A stretch of DNA of 64,000 bases from Branchiostoma floridae. Lineage: Eukaryota > Chordata > Leptocardii > Amphioxiformes > Branchiostomatidae. The notes below the pieces were generated by a model. It was given only the letters and a program-made list of their open reading frames with translations, was not told the DNA's origin and made no database searches. Both the position numbers and the translations under genes were made by a program. The DNA is taken from NCBI RefSeq assembly GCF_000003815.2, contig NC_049981.1, positions 16,360,063-16,424,062 of the forward strand, in the 5' to 3' direction. Numbering within the stretch: the first letter of the stretch is position 1; every line of letters starts with the position of its first letter. Of this stretch, positions 26,087 to 38,000 are shown piece after piece.

Positions 26087-29000
26087 GTGTTCATTTTGTC
26101 TAAAGGCAACCCACTAACACTTGCCTGCTGAATTGCTCTTGTGGATTCACAGCGAGCTATATCTGTCAATGGGATTGATTCATGTGCACCTTTTACCGTT
26201 GAATACTGAATACTGAATTTTTTCCTTACATCTGTAACCAGACCGAGTGTGTGCCAAGGATATGTTGTTTCCATCTCCCCGTCGGGACTGTTGATCAGTT
26301 AGAGCGAGATACACTTTTCCTCCCAGGTGTCTAGGATCGGTCCCACTTCAAACAGGGTTGACAGCTGAATCGTTTATCAATGTCAGTCGTTATTGGCCGG
26401 TGGTATCTGGTGGTTGCTAGAGGCTAATTGTGAAAGTGAACAAGAGGGAAATCACTAGTCGCAAAGAGAGAGGCAATCTAATGTGGTCGGACTTCTGATT
26501 TCATGAAATGGATTTGCTAGCAATAGAGAAAACGTTGCACCTTGGTGGTGGTTAACTGAAGGCTCTGAAACATTTGTTGCCTGCAAATTATTCTGTTGAG
26601 CTCTGTTGTTAATTTTACTGCCTGCCTTCATGATTCCGGAAAGAAAGTAGATGAAATTAACATAAAGTTCTTGCCTTGGTGGTCATCAGCTTAAGACTAA
26701 AAAAACATTACCTTCGACAGTTCATGTTGGTTTCAAACGATGGAATGATGAACGATAGCATGTTGTTGAGAACTGGTTTAGCTGTGTGATCAGAAGACAC
26801 AAGAATTAAAAGGCATTTATTGACATTTTACCTTAATTATTGTTAACTAACTGAACACCTCAAAACATGTTATTTTACGAAGATTAACAGTTAGCTTAAA
26901 GGTTATTACGATGAAAGAAAGTCTTGTGAGTTTTAGTGCAGGTTAGAAAACGTAAGAGACGTCTTCGCAGTTCAGACCGTAGTTTTCATATGTCACAGGG
27001 AACATTAGAATCCAGGGGAATTCGGAATTCTCCCTAGGGAAAATTGGAATTCCAATCTCTCCTAGGGGAACCTGGAATTTTCTTAGGATAGACTGGAATT
27101 ACAATCTTCCCTAGGGGATATTAGAATTANNNNNNNNNNNNNNNNNNNNNNNNNNNNNNNNNNNNNNNNNNNNNNNNNNNNNNNNNNNNNNNNNNNNNNN
27201 NNNNNNNNNNNNNNNNNNNNNNNNNNNNNNNNNNNNNNNNNNNNNNNNNNNNAGCATTCTATAGGTGAATCACTTCATATCTTAGACAGTATCTTTTGTC
27301 GTGCTACATTGTAACTATACTTTATGCTGTCAATTTCTTCAAATTTGAATCTCTTCCAGGAGAATTCTGAAATCTCCTAGGAGAGATTGAAAGTACAGTA
27401 GAATTCTGGTAAGTTTTTCATCTCCCCTAGATCAGATTGGAATTCCAAACTCCCATAGGAGAATTTTGGATTCCCCTGGATTCTCCCCAATCTCCCCGTC
27501 ACATATATACACTATTCACTGTGAAATAAAGTGAAACGGATAAATGCAACGGGGTTCAGGGAAAGGACAAAGAGTAATTGAACTGCGTAACGACAGAATA
27601 AAGGAACATTTCAATCCTGTTATTTAGCGTACTGTCTGCAGATCTGAAACTATTACCAGATAGAAAGAAACTCTTTCTAATATGGTCATCTTTCAGTAAC
27701 GTGCATGTCATTGATCAGCGTACCTCAGTGCATTCATGTGTTATGTTTGATAATGAATCGCCCTGCATTAAGGTTTAACGCTGGCAGAGTGTCATGACTT
27801 GATGGCAGTCTGAGTGGGTCTTAGGAGCGTAAGTAAATCATTCACAGTCTGGTGCACTTTAATCAGTTTTGTGATGATGCGGCACAACTCATCCTTGGTG
27901 TACAACACTACCGGTGAATCAGTCAATGAGAATGTCAGAGTGTTTTCAAGGGTCTTTGGAGGTTTGTTGTGCTTTCAAAAACATGCATGAAGATTTGTTT
28001 GTAATCTGTTCATTTCAATAGGAGATGCCTTTGGAAAGGCGTATAATGGTGATGTCAAAACCACTCAGCAAGTACATTAGTCAGCAGTGTTTACCGAGAC
28101 GTTTCAATGATATTGATTTTTGGAAACACATTACGGTTTTAAAGCATAAAGGTGAAGCAAGATTGGCTGGATATGAGCAATCTTACGAAAATTGCAATTT
28201 ATCCCCTCTAGAGCTTCTTAATTGGCCATACATAAAACTTAGTACTTTGTAAGAATGTTCAGTGAAAACTTAGTTGGGCTGGACATGTATATGTGTCGTA
28301 TGCCACGAAAATTCCCAAGGACCTACTGTACGGTGAACTAGCCACCGGGACAAGAGCACGTGGTCGTCCCCACATGCGGTTCAAGGCAAGGTTATTGTTT
28401 AACGGGACTTGAAAAACCTTAATATGAACATCAATGCATGGGAGTTATTTGCCGCAAGCAGAACTCTTTGGAGGCGGGAAGAAAGACAGAGGCTCGCCTC
28501 ACAACCAAGACGTGTACAAAGAGTAAAAAACATGCAATAAGTACATTGTGTAATATATGGGCTGTGATAGTCTTGCGAGACTGATGAATACGAATGCCTA
28601 CTGCCAGTGGAAACTAGCCTGTTACAACTAAATCATGAAAAGATACATTATAAACGAAAATGAAGAAGAGACAGATTATAATCAGAATTGTTTTATCATT
28701 AAAGAAACCTGTAAAATTAGAGTAGTCAATTTTTGCAGGGCAATGTTAGACAAAGTGCCGTACAATTGACACCTTCTCAGAATATAGATATTAAAACACA
28801 TTCATCTAACACATTACCAAACACACCTGAACGAACTGCTGTGTCATATGTCCTTTGTTCGCATGAAAGGATAAACCTAGGATTCCCTATCATGATTTCA
28901 GACTAATGGCCTATCTATCATTCAATCGCGATCAGATACACTCGCTGGTGATGATATGGCTATGGAGTATCGCACGCACATTGAGGCATAACGACAAAAT

Positions 29001-32000
29001 TGGAAACCTGGTAAGACAAAGTAGCTCATAATTTCCTGTCATTGGCTTTGGATTTTAGTTGAAAGGGGGGTTTAACAGCACTGCTGAAGACCACGAATGT
29101 ACAATTATTGTACTGTTGAAACTGGTGCAATGTGACGACATACCAAAGCCCCAGCTGGCAGAAACGAGACAGGGTCGGCTGCACCCTAGAAACAATTAAA
29201 CGTATCGGGCACATGCATGTATTGTATGGCCTGATGGTCATGGAACGTTGAACACTCCTCATTGTGAATTTACTCACGTCCAGCATCCTTAAGTCGAACA
29301 TAAATGTGTTTTTTGGCAACGCCGCATGGGCTACAATAATAGTAGTATACGTCCGACTCCCGAAGTTCTACAAGAAGTTTTAAACTTCAATACGTCCCCT
29401 CAGTCAATTAGAAGCCCCCGTTCTCTGTAGCTGTACGTGCCCACATAGTGCAGGACTTTGAAAATGCGAGAAAATAGTTCGTGAAAATGAGAAAAAAGTG
29501 TGGTGATAGCAACAGAAACTGGTGATATTAGAAGGAAAAATTGATAGATATACACACGTGACCTATTCTGACCAATCCCCACATATATATTTGATCCAAT
29601 GTACCAGGAATAGAGTGATGCTATGTGATAACTGACCTGTGGGGAGATCAATTACCTCTTGGTTGCCACTTACTTTTCCAGCATAAGAAAGATTGTATGT
29701 GGTCTTTCAGGACTAAATAAAGTAAGAATTCACAAATCTGAGGAACTGGAGAATCTTCGGGGAAGTTTGTAATGGGATAGATTAGTTAACCGATGGGATG
29801 GCTTCAATTTCTGTATATGATGCCAATCCCGCCACCTCGGGGATTTCTAGTCTCCTCCGGTGGGCGAGACTGGAGTTATATTATTCAGAAATTCCGGCCA
29901 TCCCATCGGTTGACTATTACCTGTTTCTTAGCGAGTGCTTAATGCTTGTTTTATATTCTACAGAGACTAATAATAGTCAATGAAACAATAAGGTTTTCTC
30001 AGGCTGGGTAAATGGCATTTCTGATCATATTGTTTTTGTTTTAGCACTATAGATAGGTAACTTCCCGTAATGTTTTTAGTGTGCTTCATTACTCTAGAGA
30101 GAACCTTTACGTCTCAGTGTGACCCTTTAAGTTTCAGGGTGTGCCTTACATAATTTCTGTGGAAATGCTAAAATAGCCTTCTTTCATCTTGACTCGAAAC
30201 ACAGCAGTGTCTCGCGTCAGTAAAAGTGCAAAAGAAAAGTCGCTAAAAAACCACAAAGGTTCCTCCGAGAACAAACTCCAATGTACCTCTGCAGTGCCCC
30301 CAGAGTGCCTCTGCTCGGCGAGATAGACTCTTTTAAGAAATTATCGCGGATATTTTCAAGGGAAAGAAATTCTCTCAGCAAAAGCAATGTGTTATGATTC
30401 ATAGCATCTCTCTCTCTCTCTGTCTCTCTCTCTCTCTATCTCTCTCTCTCTCTCTATATATATATATGAATATAATATAAAATGGATTAATGTATAGTCT
30501 ATTGTAACATATATCCCAAAATTTACGCTTTGCAACGCCAGTAACAGATCGTAAACCCATGATTACGAACCGAATAATTACCTACACTAGTATTTTATAC
30601 TTTGACAAATGAACTCCAAAGCCACTCTTACGGGAGAACAACTAATGATAAATTAGGTGCTATTTCCCGGTGTCAAAACGACGATGTGATGATCTTTTTA
30701 TGGCTGATAGACTTTGCAGGAATGGTTACTCAAGGCGGAACTGTCCCAGATGCTCAACCAAGTGAAGTTGATAATGTTCCTTAAGTCTTCAGCGGATATG
30801 AGCTATGTGCTCCTAATTAAAACTCGACTCGTAAATTGTACTTGCTGTATCCTTCTGAGGTAGCTTTAAAGAGAGGACTGACCTAGTTGAGCATCCAAAT
30901 GTAAATGATGTACCTCTTCATGTCTACCATATATACAACTCATGTGTCCGTGTAGCAAGGGAAATATGGCTCTTCATTGGCTGAAAACGCCCTCATTGAC
31001 TTTTGTGTTTAGGGTTGCTCAACATTATTAGCAAAATCGTCAATTTATCAACAGAAGGACCAGCGGTTGATGTCAAAACTAATAAAGGGAATTGGAGTTT
31101 TGACTCTGAATTGGTCGCAGAAATATCAGCTGTAAATGTCATCCTTGTCTTGTTATCAATGTGTATTCTTTAGAAAAAAAAATCAAAATCAAATTGTAAC
31201 TTTAAAATTTGAATATTCTTTTACACGCGAAGAGATGCTATGTGATCTTCTGTTGGCTTTAATCTATACAGAGTTGGGTTCAATTCATTTCGTATCATTT
31301 ATAGCTTACTGCGCTTATTTTCAGCACCACCGCCTGTAATTACTACTACACGGACAGTGCCGGTACAAGTGACAAAGGAGTTGCCACTACTTCTTGCCAA
31401 GCTCATACCAACACTCGCCGCTGCACCAGTGAATGGTGACGGCAACGATGATGATGAAAGTATGTCCAATCCATTAAAAACGTTTTCTTACTGCAACTTT
31501 TTCATTTCGTTTTATTGTAAGTCATTTTAGAATCTCCTTAGGTAACAACAGTTTGAATTGCTACCTCATATTATATTGTTATCCTTATGTATTTATTTAC
31601 AAATGTCGTTGAACTCGGTTACAGGAGACCTTGAGATTGACGTTTCAGACAGATGACTTTACGAACTTTTCCTTTCAGAGATTTCCCTCCGGGGAAGTCG
31701 TCTTAGAGCTGTCACCATACTGGTGCGTATGTTTAATGCTCGTGTTGACGTGTTATGTTCCTTTGATATATAATAAATCAGAGCAATTCTAAACCCAAAT
31801 ACATCTCGTATTTCCAGTCGATTCTGTGAAAAATTTTCATGCACGCGACAGGAATCTTCCGGCATAATGAGGTTCAGCAATGTGCCGACAGAGATATACT
31901 TTTTATCAAACACTCTATCTACGAGCCCCCGATGCGTTCATTGCAAAGTATACAACGCTAGCCGAGATTAAATTGATAAGAGCACCCAGTGAATCTTTAT

Positions 32001-35000
32001 AGATGAAACATTCATTAATTTGTCATAGGTGTATCACAATCTTATTATGCAGGGTATTTTATCGTGCGTATTTTTCATCTTGTCCCTGCCAATTTCGAAG
32101 CGAGTTACATTCTGGCACGTGCTAGAGAATTTCTTACGTTATCTTTGGAGCGTATACTTACCTATGACATAGGGATAAATACCAAGTAGTCAGCCCATTT
32201 GGGGCATTGCAATTTTTAATTTCTTTCTCTCTTAAGACGCATCCTATTTCTACAGGCGATAAATTGAGAATGGATGTAAAGATGGGGTACTCTTGAATCA
32301 CTTTAGCTCAGTTTTACCCTTCCCCCACACGACAGCAAGTAAAGAGGCAATTTCGATGGGATCCACCTTTCTGAATAAAATATGAAATGGTAACTTCACA
32401 CCAAAAAGCATTTTGCTGTTGAAGAACTGTGAAATTGACAATTCATCTTACTCATCTTCCCTAGGTTTATTGCAAGCAATCAGATCAACAAAAGAGAATA
32501 GCCTGTGGGGTATTGTTTGATGTATTATTTAGTTACATAACCATTCACATAAAAGTCCGTCAACCCCCGTTTATAGCTCCTTTTGTTGCTAGAATGTTTG
32601 AGGGAAGGAAGATCTCATGCATTGTTGCGAAATGGTCCCCAGAATACATTCCAGCAGCTTATTACTCATACTGCAATTGTCCTACATAAAACGGAAGACA
32701 TATAATCATGTTCTATGCTTGTGTATGATGAAAACATTATTCCCATTTCTTAATTTTCACAATTTATCCTTTAATTTTTGGTGCCCTGGTACTCATTGTA
32801 GTAACATTTTAATGATCATGAATAGAGACGAAAGGTAGTTTGGTCACGTTTGGGATTGCACTTGCCGGTGCCAAAATGCGGTAAAGAGTAGCATAATTCA
32901 TCACACATTGATGAAGGCAGACGAATACAATCAAAATGTCGGCGAAGAAATCGATATTTGTACAAACAAGTTAACTGTCATTCCTATTGTAGGAGGATCC
33001 TTATGTAATGAGGAAGGTGTCAGATGCAGGAGAGACATACAGCGGGTTTGTCATCGACATCTTAAAGGAACTTGCTGGTACACTTGGCTTCAGCTACGAC
33101 TTATATCTGGTCCCGGACGGGACGTATGGAGCTCCCAAAGGAAACAACACATGGAGCGGTCTGATTGGTCAGGTTATACAGAAGGTAATTTGACCCATTG
33201 GACAACAGCTGGGTTGCCTTTTAGTGCCGTACTAAAATGTTTGTGAGAGACCTGAATTCATTTTGATGGAAACCAATCAAATGACGCGGTGATAAAATGT
33301 AGTCATCATGCAAATTATATAAGTTTTCAATGTGGTTACAACTGATAACGTCCGCTTCGAGAAAATAACTCATGTGGAAGATATTAATCAGAGCAAAAGC
33401 TAACGATTTCCAATATTCAACGGATTAATGACTTGATGCGTGGATTATACATCGATGGTAACGACGTATAAGCAATACGTTTCTTGACATCTGTGTCTAA
33501 TGTCTACCTTTATAAATTAAGTGTCAGAAATATCTAGAAAATTGATAATATTACACGAGAAGCTAGATTCAATTTCCGCGACGTAGTTAGCTATAGCATG
33601 AAGTGTTTCTGAAATGAATTTCTTTCCAATTTCCTGGGAATAGATGAAGCTACAGTATGAGTTATATGCATTAAAACTATTGATGAAATATATGTTTCCT
33701 TGTTTTCTGCAGCAAGCAGATGTAGCAGTTGCCCCGGTCACAATAAGTTCTACCCGTGAGCAGGTAGTTGATTTCACCAACCCATTCATGGACTTGGGAG
33801 CCGGGCTTCTCATCAGAAAGCCTGAACCAGAAGGAACATCTTTGTTCGCCTTCCTGCTACCGTTCAACAGTAGGGTGTGGTTCTCCATTCTAGGAGCTTT
33901 GTTCGGGACGGCCATCTTGCTTTACGTAACCAGTCGCATCAGGTATTGTATTTTCGCTAAATTATCCTTTCCATCACCTTTCAAACTCAAAGTTAAGTGC
34001 AAAAATTATGATACAGAAAATTAATAATCAAAGTACAAACTGTGTATAACTTAATATAATATCTAGGAAACAAGTTGGTTTGCATACATATAGACATTAA
34101 CAAACTAATTAAAACGAGCCCCTATCAACTGCAATTATTCTGTTCAAAACCATTTTAGGCAATTTACAAACATGTTTTGATTCTATTCTACATGCCTTTT
34201 TTTGCTATAGCATCTGGTATGCATCACCCCAGGACTATTTCTTGCTTGATGTCCGATCTATTGAGATACACACTCTATTAACTTCAATGCATGCCAGTAT
34301 CCGACAAGGGTGGGAAGGGTTAAATGGGATCATGGTAGCATCCCAAGCTCAAGACAGAAATCACTTGCTATTGACACATCTGACCTCAGGGCCATTCATG
34401 TGGATAAAAGAAGTTGGCAGGGTGTAAAGTGGGCTTTATGCTTGCCCATGTTGGGAATCCAACTGACCAAGTAGAACGAATGCGTTGATTTTTTACAAGG
34501 GGAGTTGGTTGTACGAGAACGTTACAACAAATTGGTTATCGCTATTGGTGCAATATAAACTTAAATCGAATTTGAAATTTGGAACTAAAGCAAACTTCTT
34601 CAAGAGTAAACTTCTTTGAGACCTCTTGAAAATCGCGAATCCATCCGAGACACCAACTGACCAATTTGCAAGCAGGAACAATTCTATAAACTTGTACAAT
34701 GTTGTTGAGGGCATTGGAAAGTTGCTACAAATTGCACTTGGTTATCACCATTGATGCTCTTTGAACCATAATCGTATTTGAATTAGGAACGGAAGCAACT
34801 TCTTTTATACTTATAATGGCGGTTGTTGAGCATTCATAAATGAATAGAATACACCTAGCAGAAAGAATCCTTTGCATTTTCAAAATGTAGCTGAGATTGA
34901 AATTTAAACCGAAATTCTTGTTGAAATTAGGAACGGAAGCATAACTAACTAGAAAGGCCGACATTTGCTTAAGAGCAAATACAGCATATTTCAGCCATAC

Positions 35001-38000
35001 CCCTTCCCACGCAACATTGGACTGTTCCAAATCACCCCTGCGCAAAAATGGAACATCCTCTTAACAGTACATTATCCCCCAAAGTGGACTGGTATTGTGA
35101 ATTGACTCCAGGTAAAAACAGAGCTTGCTTCTATTTTTCAGAAAATGACAATAATCACACCTTCCATTCAGAAAATTTTCATCATGACTGAAAATTGTTG
35201 AATGACTTCATGTAATGTCATTAACAATTTTCAGTACGATAACTAGGTGTAAGTTTAAAAAAGTATAAGCTCCTTGTGATGTGGGTACATTTATTATTGC
35301 AATGAACTTTTTTTATTCAAGTAGGGCATACGATTTAATAATTATCAAGCAGGTGCAGGTACTGTAGGAGCGTTTGTTTTCTTCAAGCTGTAAAACTGTT
35401 AAACTGTTTTACTTTGTATGCAATCAACCATCGAGACTATTCTTATTTTAGTTTAACAACTTCCTGCCAGACCCGGAAGATACGATTGAACCTTGTTCGA
35501 GGATTTAATTTCGTCTGTCTGGTCAGTCTGTTCATACCCTGGCGCTGAGAGTGTTTTATTGGGCTGAAACTCTGGCAGTTTAAAGTTACTTACAACTTAA
35601 ATGTTCAAAATCTATTTCAAACAACAACAGCACTAGGAAATGTGGCCACTATAGACAGGTGGTCACTATAGAGAAAATGCTGATCTATTGACTAGGAGCC
35701 ATACGTTACACATGATTTCAGTACACTGATCATTAATCATATAAACATTGCACAGGTAAGCCAATTGTTTAGATGTACAATTAAGTTCAAATAATTCTGA
35801 AGAGAAATATTGATGAGAAAATAATCATTCTCGCCACTGTCTAACTTATAATTACGTATCAAAACTAAACGCAGATTTTCTAACGAACGCACCTTTCGCC
35901 GACTTCATCATAGGACCGCCGGCTATCAATCAAACACGGCTGTTGATTAGACTTAGAGTTTCAAACAGTCATGTGCTGTGTGCCAGTTGACAGCGAACTT
36001 CATGCTACGTGATGTTTTACATTGCTTGGACCTTCTTTCCTACAGCGGTGCTTCTACAAAATATTTAGACTGTAACACTGAGTTTTATAGAATAGAATTT
36101 GACGCAGAACAGCGTTTTTTGCTGGGTATTTTTTTTTAAACATGTCCGTGGGAATATCAGCGAGGCGGCGACGCAGGGATATCAGACCGTCAACAAAAGT
36201 CGCACGGCGGCTAACGGCGCAGCGAAGATACTAGCGCTATAAATAAGCGCTTCAACTAAGGATGGCAACCCGTACAATATTTTTGTATACTGTTGAGCTA
36301 AGTAAAGTTTGTTGTTTATGAGGTTTTAGTTGTCTTTGAAGCTTTGACCCGAAATATTTTAAAGTCAAACTGCTGAAGAGAAGTAAGTGACTGCTACGAT
36401 TATCGTAGATATGCCCTAAAAAAACTGATAAAAGAAGCCTTCTCAATAGCCTAAAATGCAAGAGCTTCCGGCTGGACCCCGCCAGGGACATTCGGCGGCC
36501 CCCGGACCCCTGTCCGACGCTTTGAAAAAATCCTGGCGAGAAGTCTGTACGGCCTGAGTCTTCAAGTTAACGTATTGTGTGGTCCCGCTTATGAATATTA
36601 ATTAGCCTTCGCTTTCCTCTTCGCTGATTGGCTGAACCATTAATTGAATTAACTCTTCCTGCCGGCTAGACGCAGGTGCAGATGTCGGCTCTGTGGGGTG
36701 AACGTCCGAAAGGTCACGGCATGGAGAACGAAAGAAAACCAATTTCCCCTAAAAAAAGTGCTGTAATTAAGCCTTTTACAGTACTTTATGCCAAAAATTT
36801 TACTTGGATCATTTTACCAACTATATTATGCCTATCTATACCAAATGTTACTCATACCAGGGTACAGGGGTGCAAAATATACCGTTATAAGACCGTCAAC
36901 AACAGTCGCACGGAGCTAACAGCGCAGCGAAAATACCATCGCTAGCGTTTCAACTTCGGATAACAAGTTATAAGTACTGTTGAACTCAGTAACGTTAAAG
37001 TTTGTTTTTAGTTGCCTTTGACGGTTTGACCTGAAACAGTGTTACGCTAAACTCCTGAAGAGAAGTTAAGTGACTGCTGCGATTATCATAGATATGCCCC
37101 TAAGAAGTGATACAATATAAAGCCTTCTGAATAGTCTAAAATGCGAGAGCCTTAGGCGGGCTTTGCTCCCCCTGGCGGGAACACTGCTATATACGGGATC
37201 ATGAGGCCCCGCTTATGAATATTAATTAGCCTTTGGCCTCCTCTTCGCTGATTGGCTAGGTCTTTGATTCAATTAACTCTCCGGCTGACGCGCACAGGTG
37301 TGGCTCTGTGCGGGGTCACGGAAGGTCACGTCAGGAGGCCAAAAGAAAACAAATTTCCCCTCAGAAAAGTGCCAAAATTAATCATTTTAAAGTTGTTTAT
37401 GTCAAAAATTTTACTTGAATCTTGTTACCAAGTATCTAATGCCTATCTATACCAAATTTCAGGTCATTTAATTGTAATACCAGGGTACAGGAGCCAAAAG
37501 TGTCCTTTTTTGGTAAAAAATTGGCCAAAAATCGCAAAAATAAGCATTTTGTTGCACTGTACACCAAAAGTGTTATTGAATTTATATGAAGGGATTATCA
37601 AGGCACATTTGTGTCAAATTTCAGCTCATTCGGTTGCAATACCAAGGTACAGGAGCCAAAAGTGTCTTTTTTTGGTCAAAAGTTGGTAAAAAAATCGCAA
37701 AAATAAGCATTTTGTTGTACTGTACACCAAAAGTGTTCTTAAATTTATATGGGGGCATTATCAAGGCACATCTCTGTCAATATTCAGCTCATTTGGTTGT
37801 AATACCAGGGTACAGGGGCCAAAAGTGTCCTTTTTTGGTCAAAAATTGGTCAAAAAATCGCAAAAATAAGCATTTTGTTGTACTGTACACCAAAACTGAT
37901 ATTGAATCTATATGGGGGACTTATCAAGGCACATCTGTGCCAAATTTCAGCTCATTCGGTTATAATACCAGGGTACAGGGGGCCCAAATATACAGTTTTG

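Larger units (their letters stand above)
20436..31324 (+). other. iGluR intron 1 (10.9 kb)
   Basis: Bounded by GTGAGT and TTTTCAG. No exon for an LIVBP-like amino-terminal domain was recognised in it. It contains the SINE with the nested MITE (21845-22275), an inverted repeat (23917-24040), a MITE-like element (25766-25997), an AT tract (26041-26083), a foldback around a gap (26988-27506), a LINE relic (28270-28545), an inverted-repeat element (29785-29914) and a TC tract (about 30407-30460). The remainder is unannotated single-copy-looking DNA. Confidence 0.7.

Noticed and set aside
31460-31518. Extension of exon 2 through the GTATGT to a later GTAAGT at about 31517
   Set aside because: It would add an implausible Phe/Tyr-rich peptide and GTATGT in phase 1 joins exon 3 correctly.
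32908-33246. 112-codon plus-strand frame overlapping iGluR exon 4
   Set aside because: It is the shadow frame of exon 4; the other frame carries the PYVMRK and YSGFVIDI receptor motifs and fits the splice phases.
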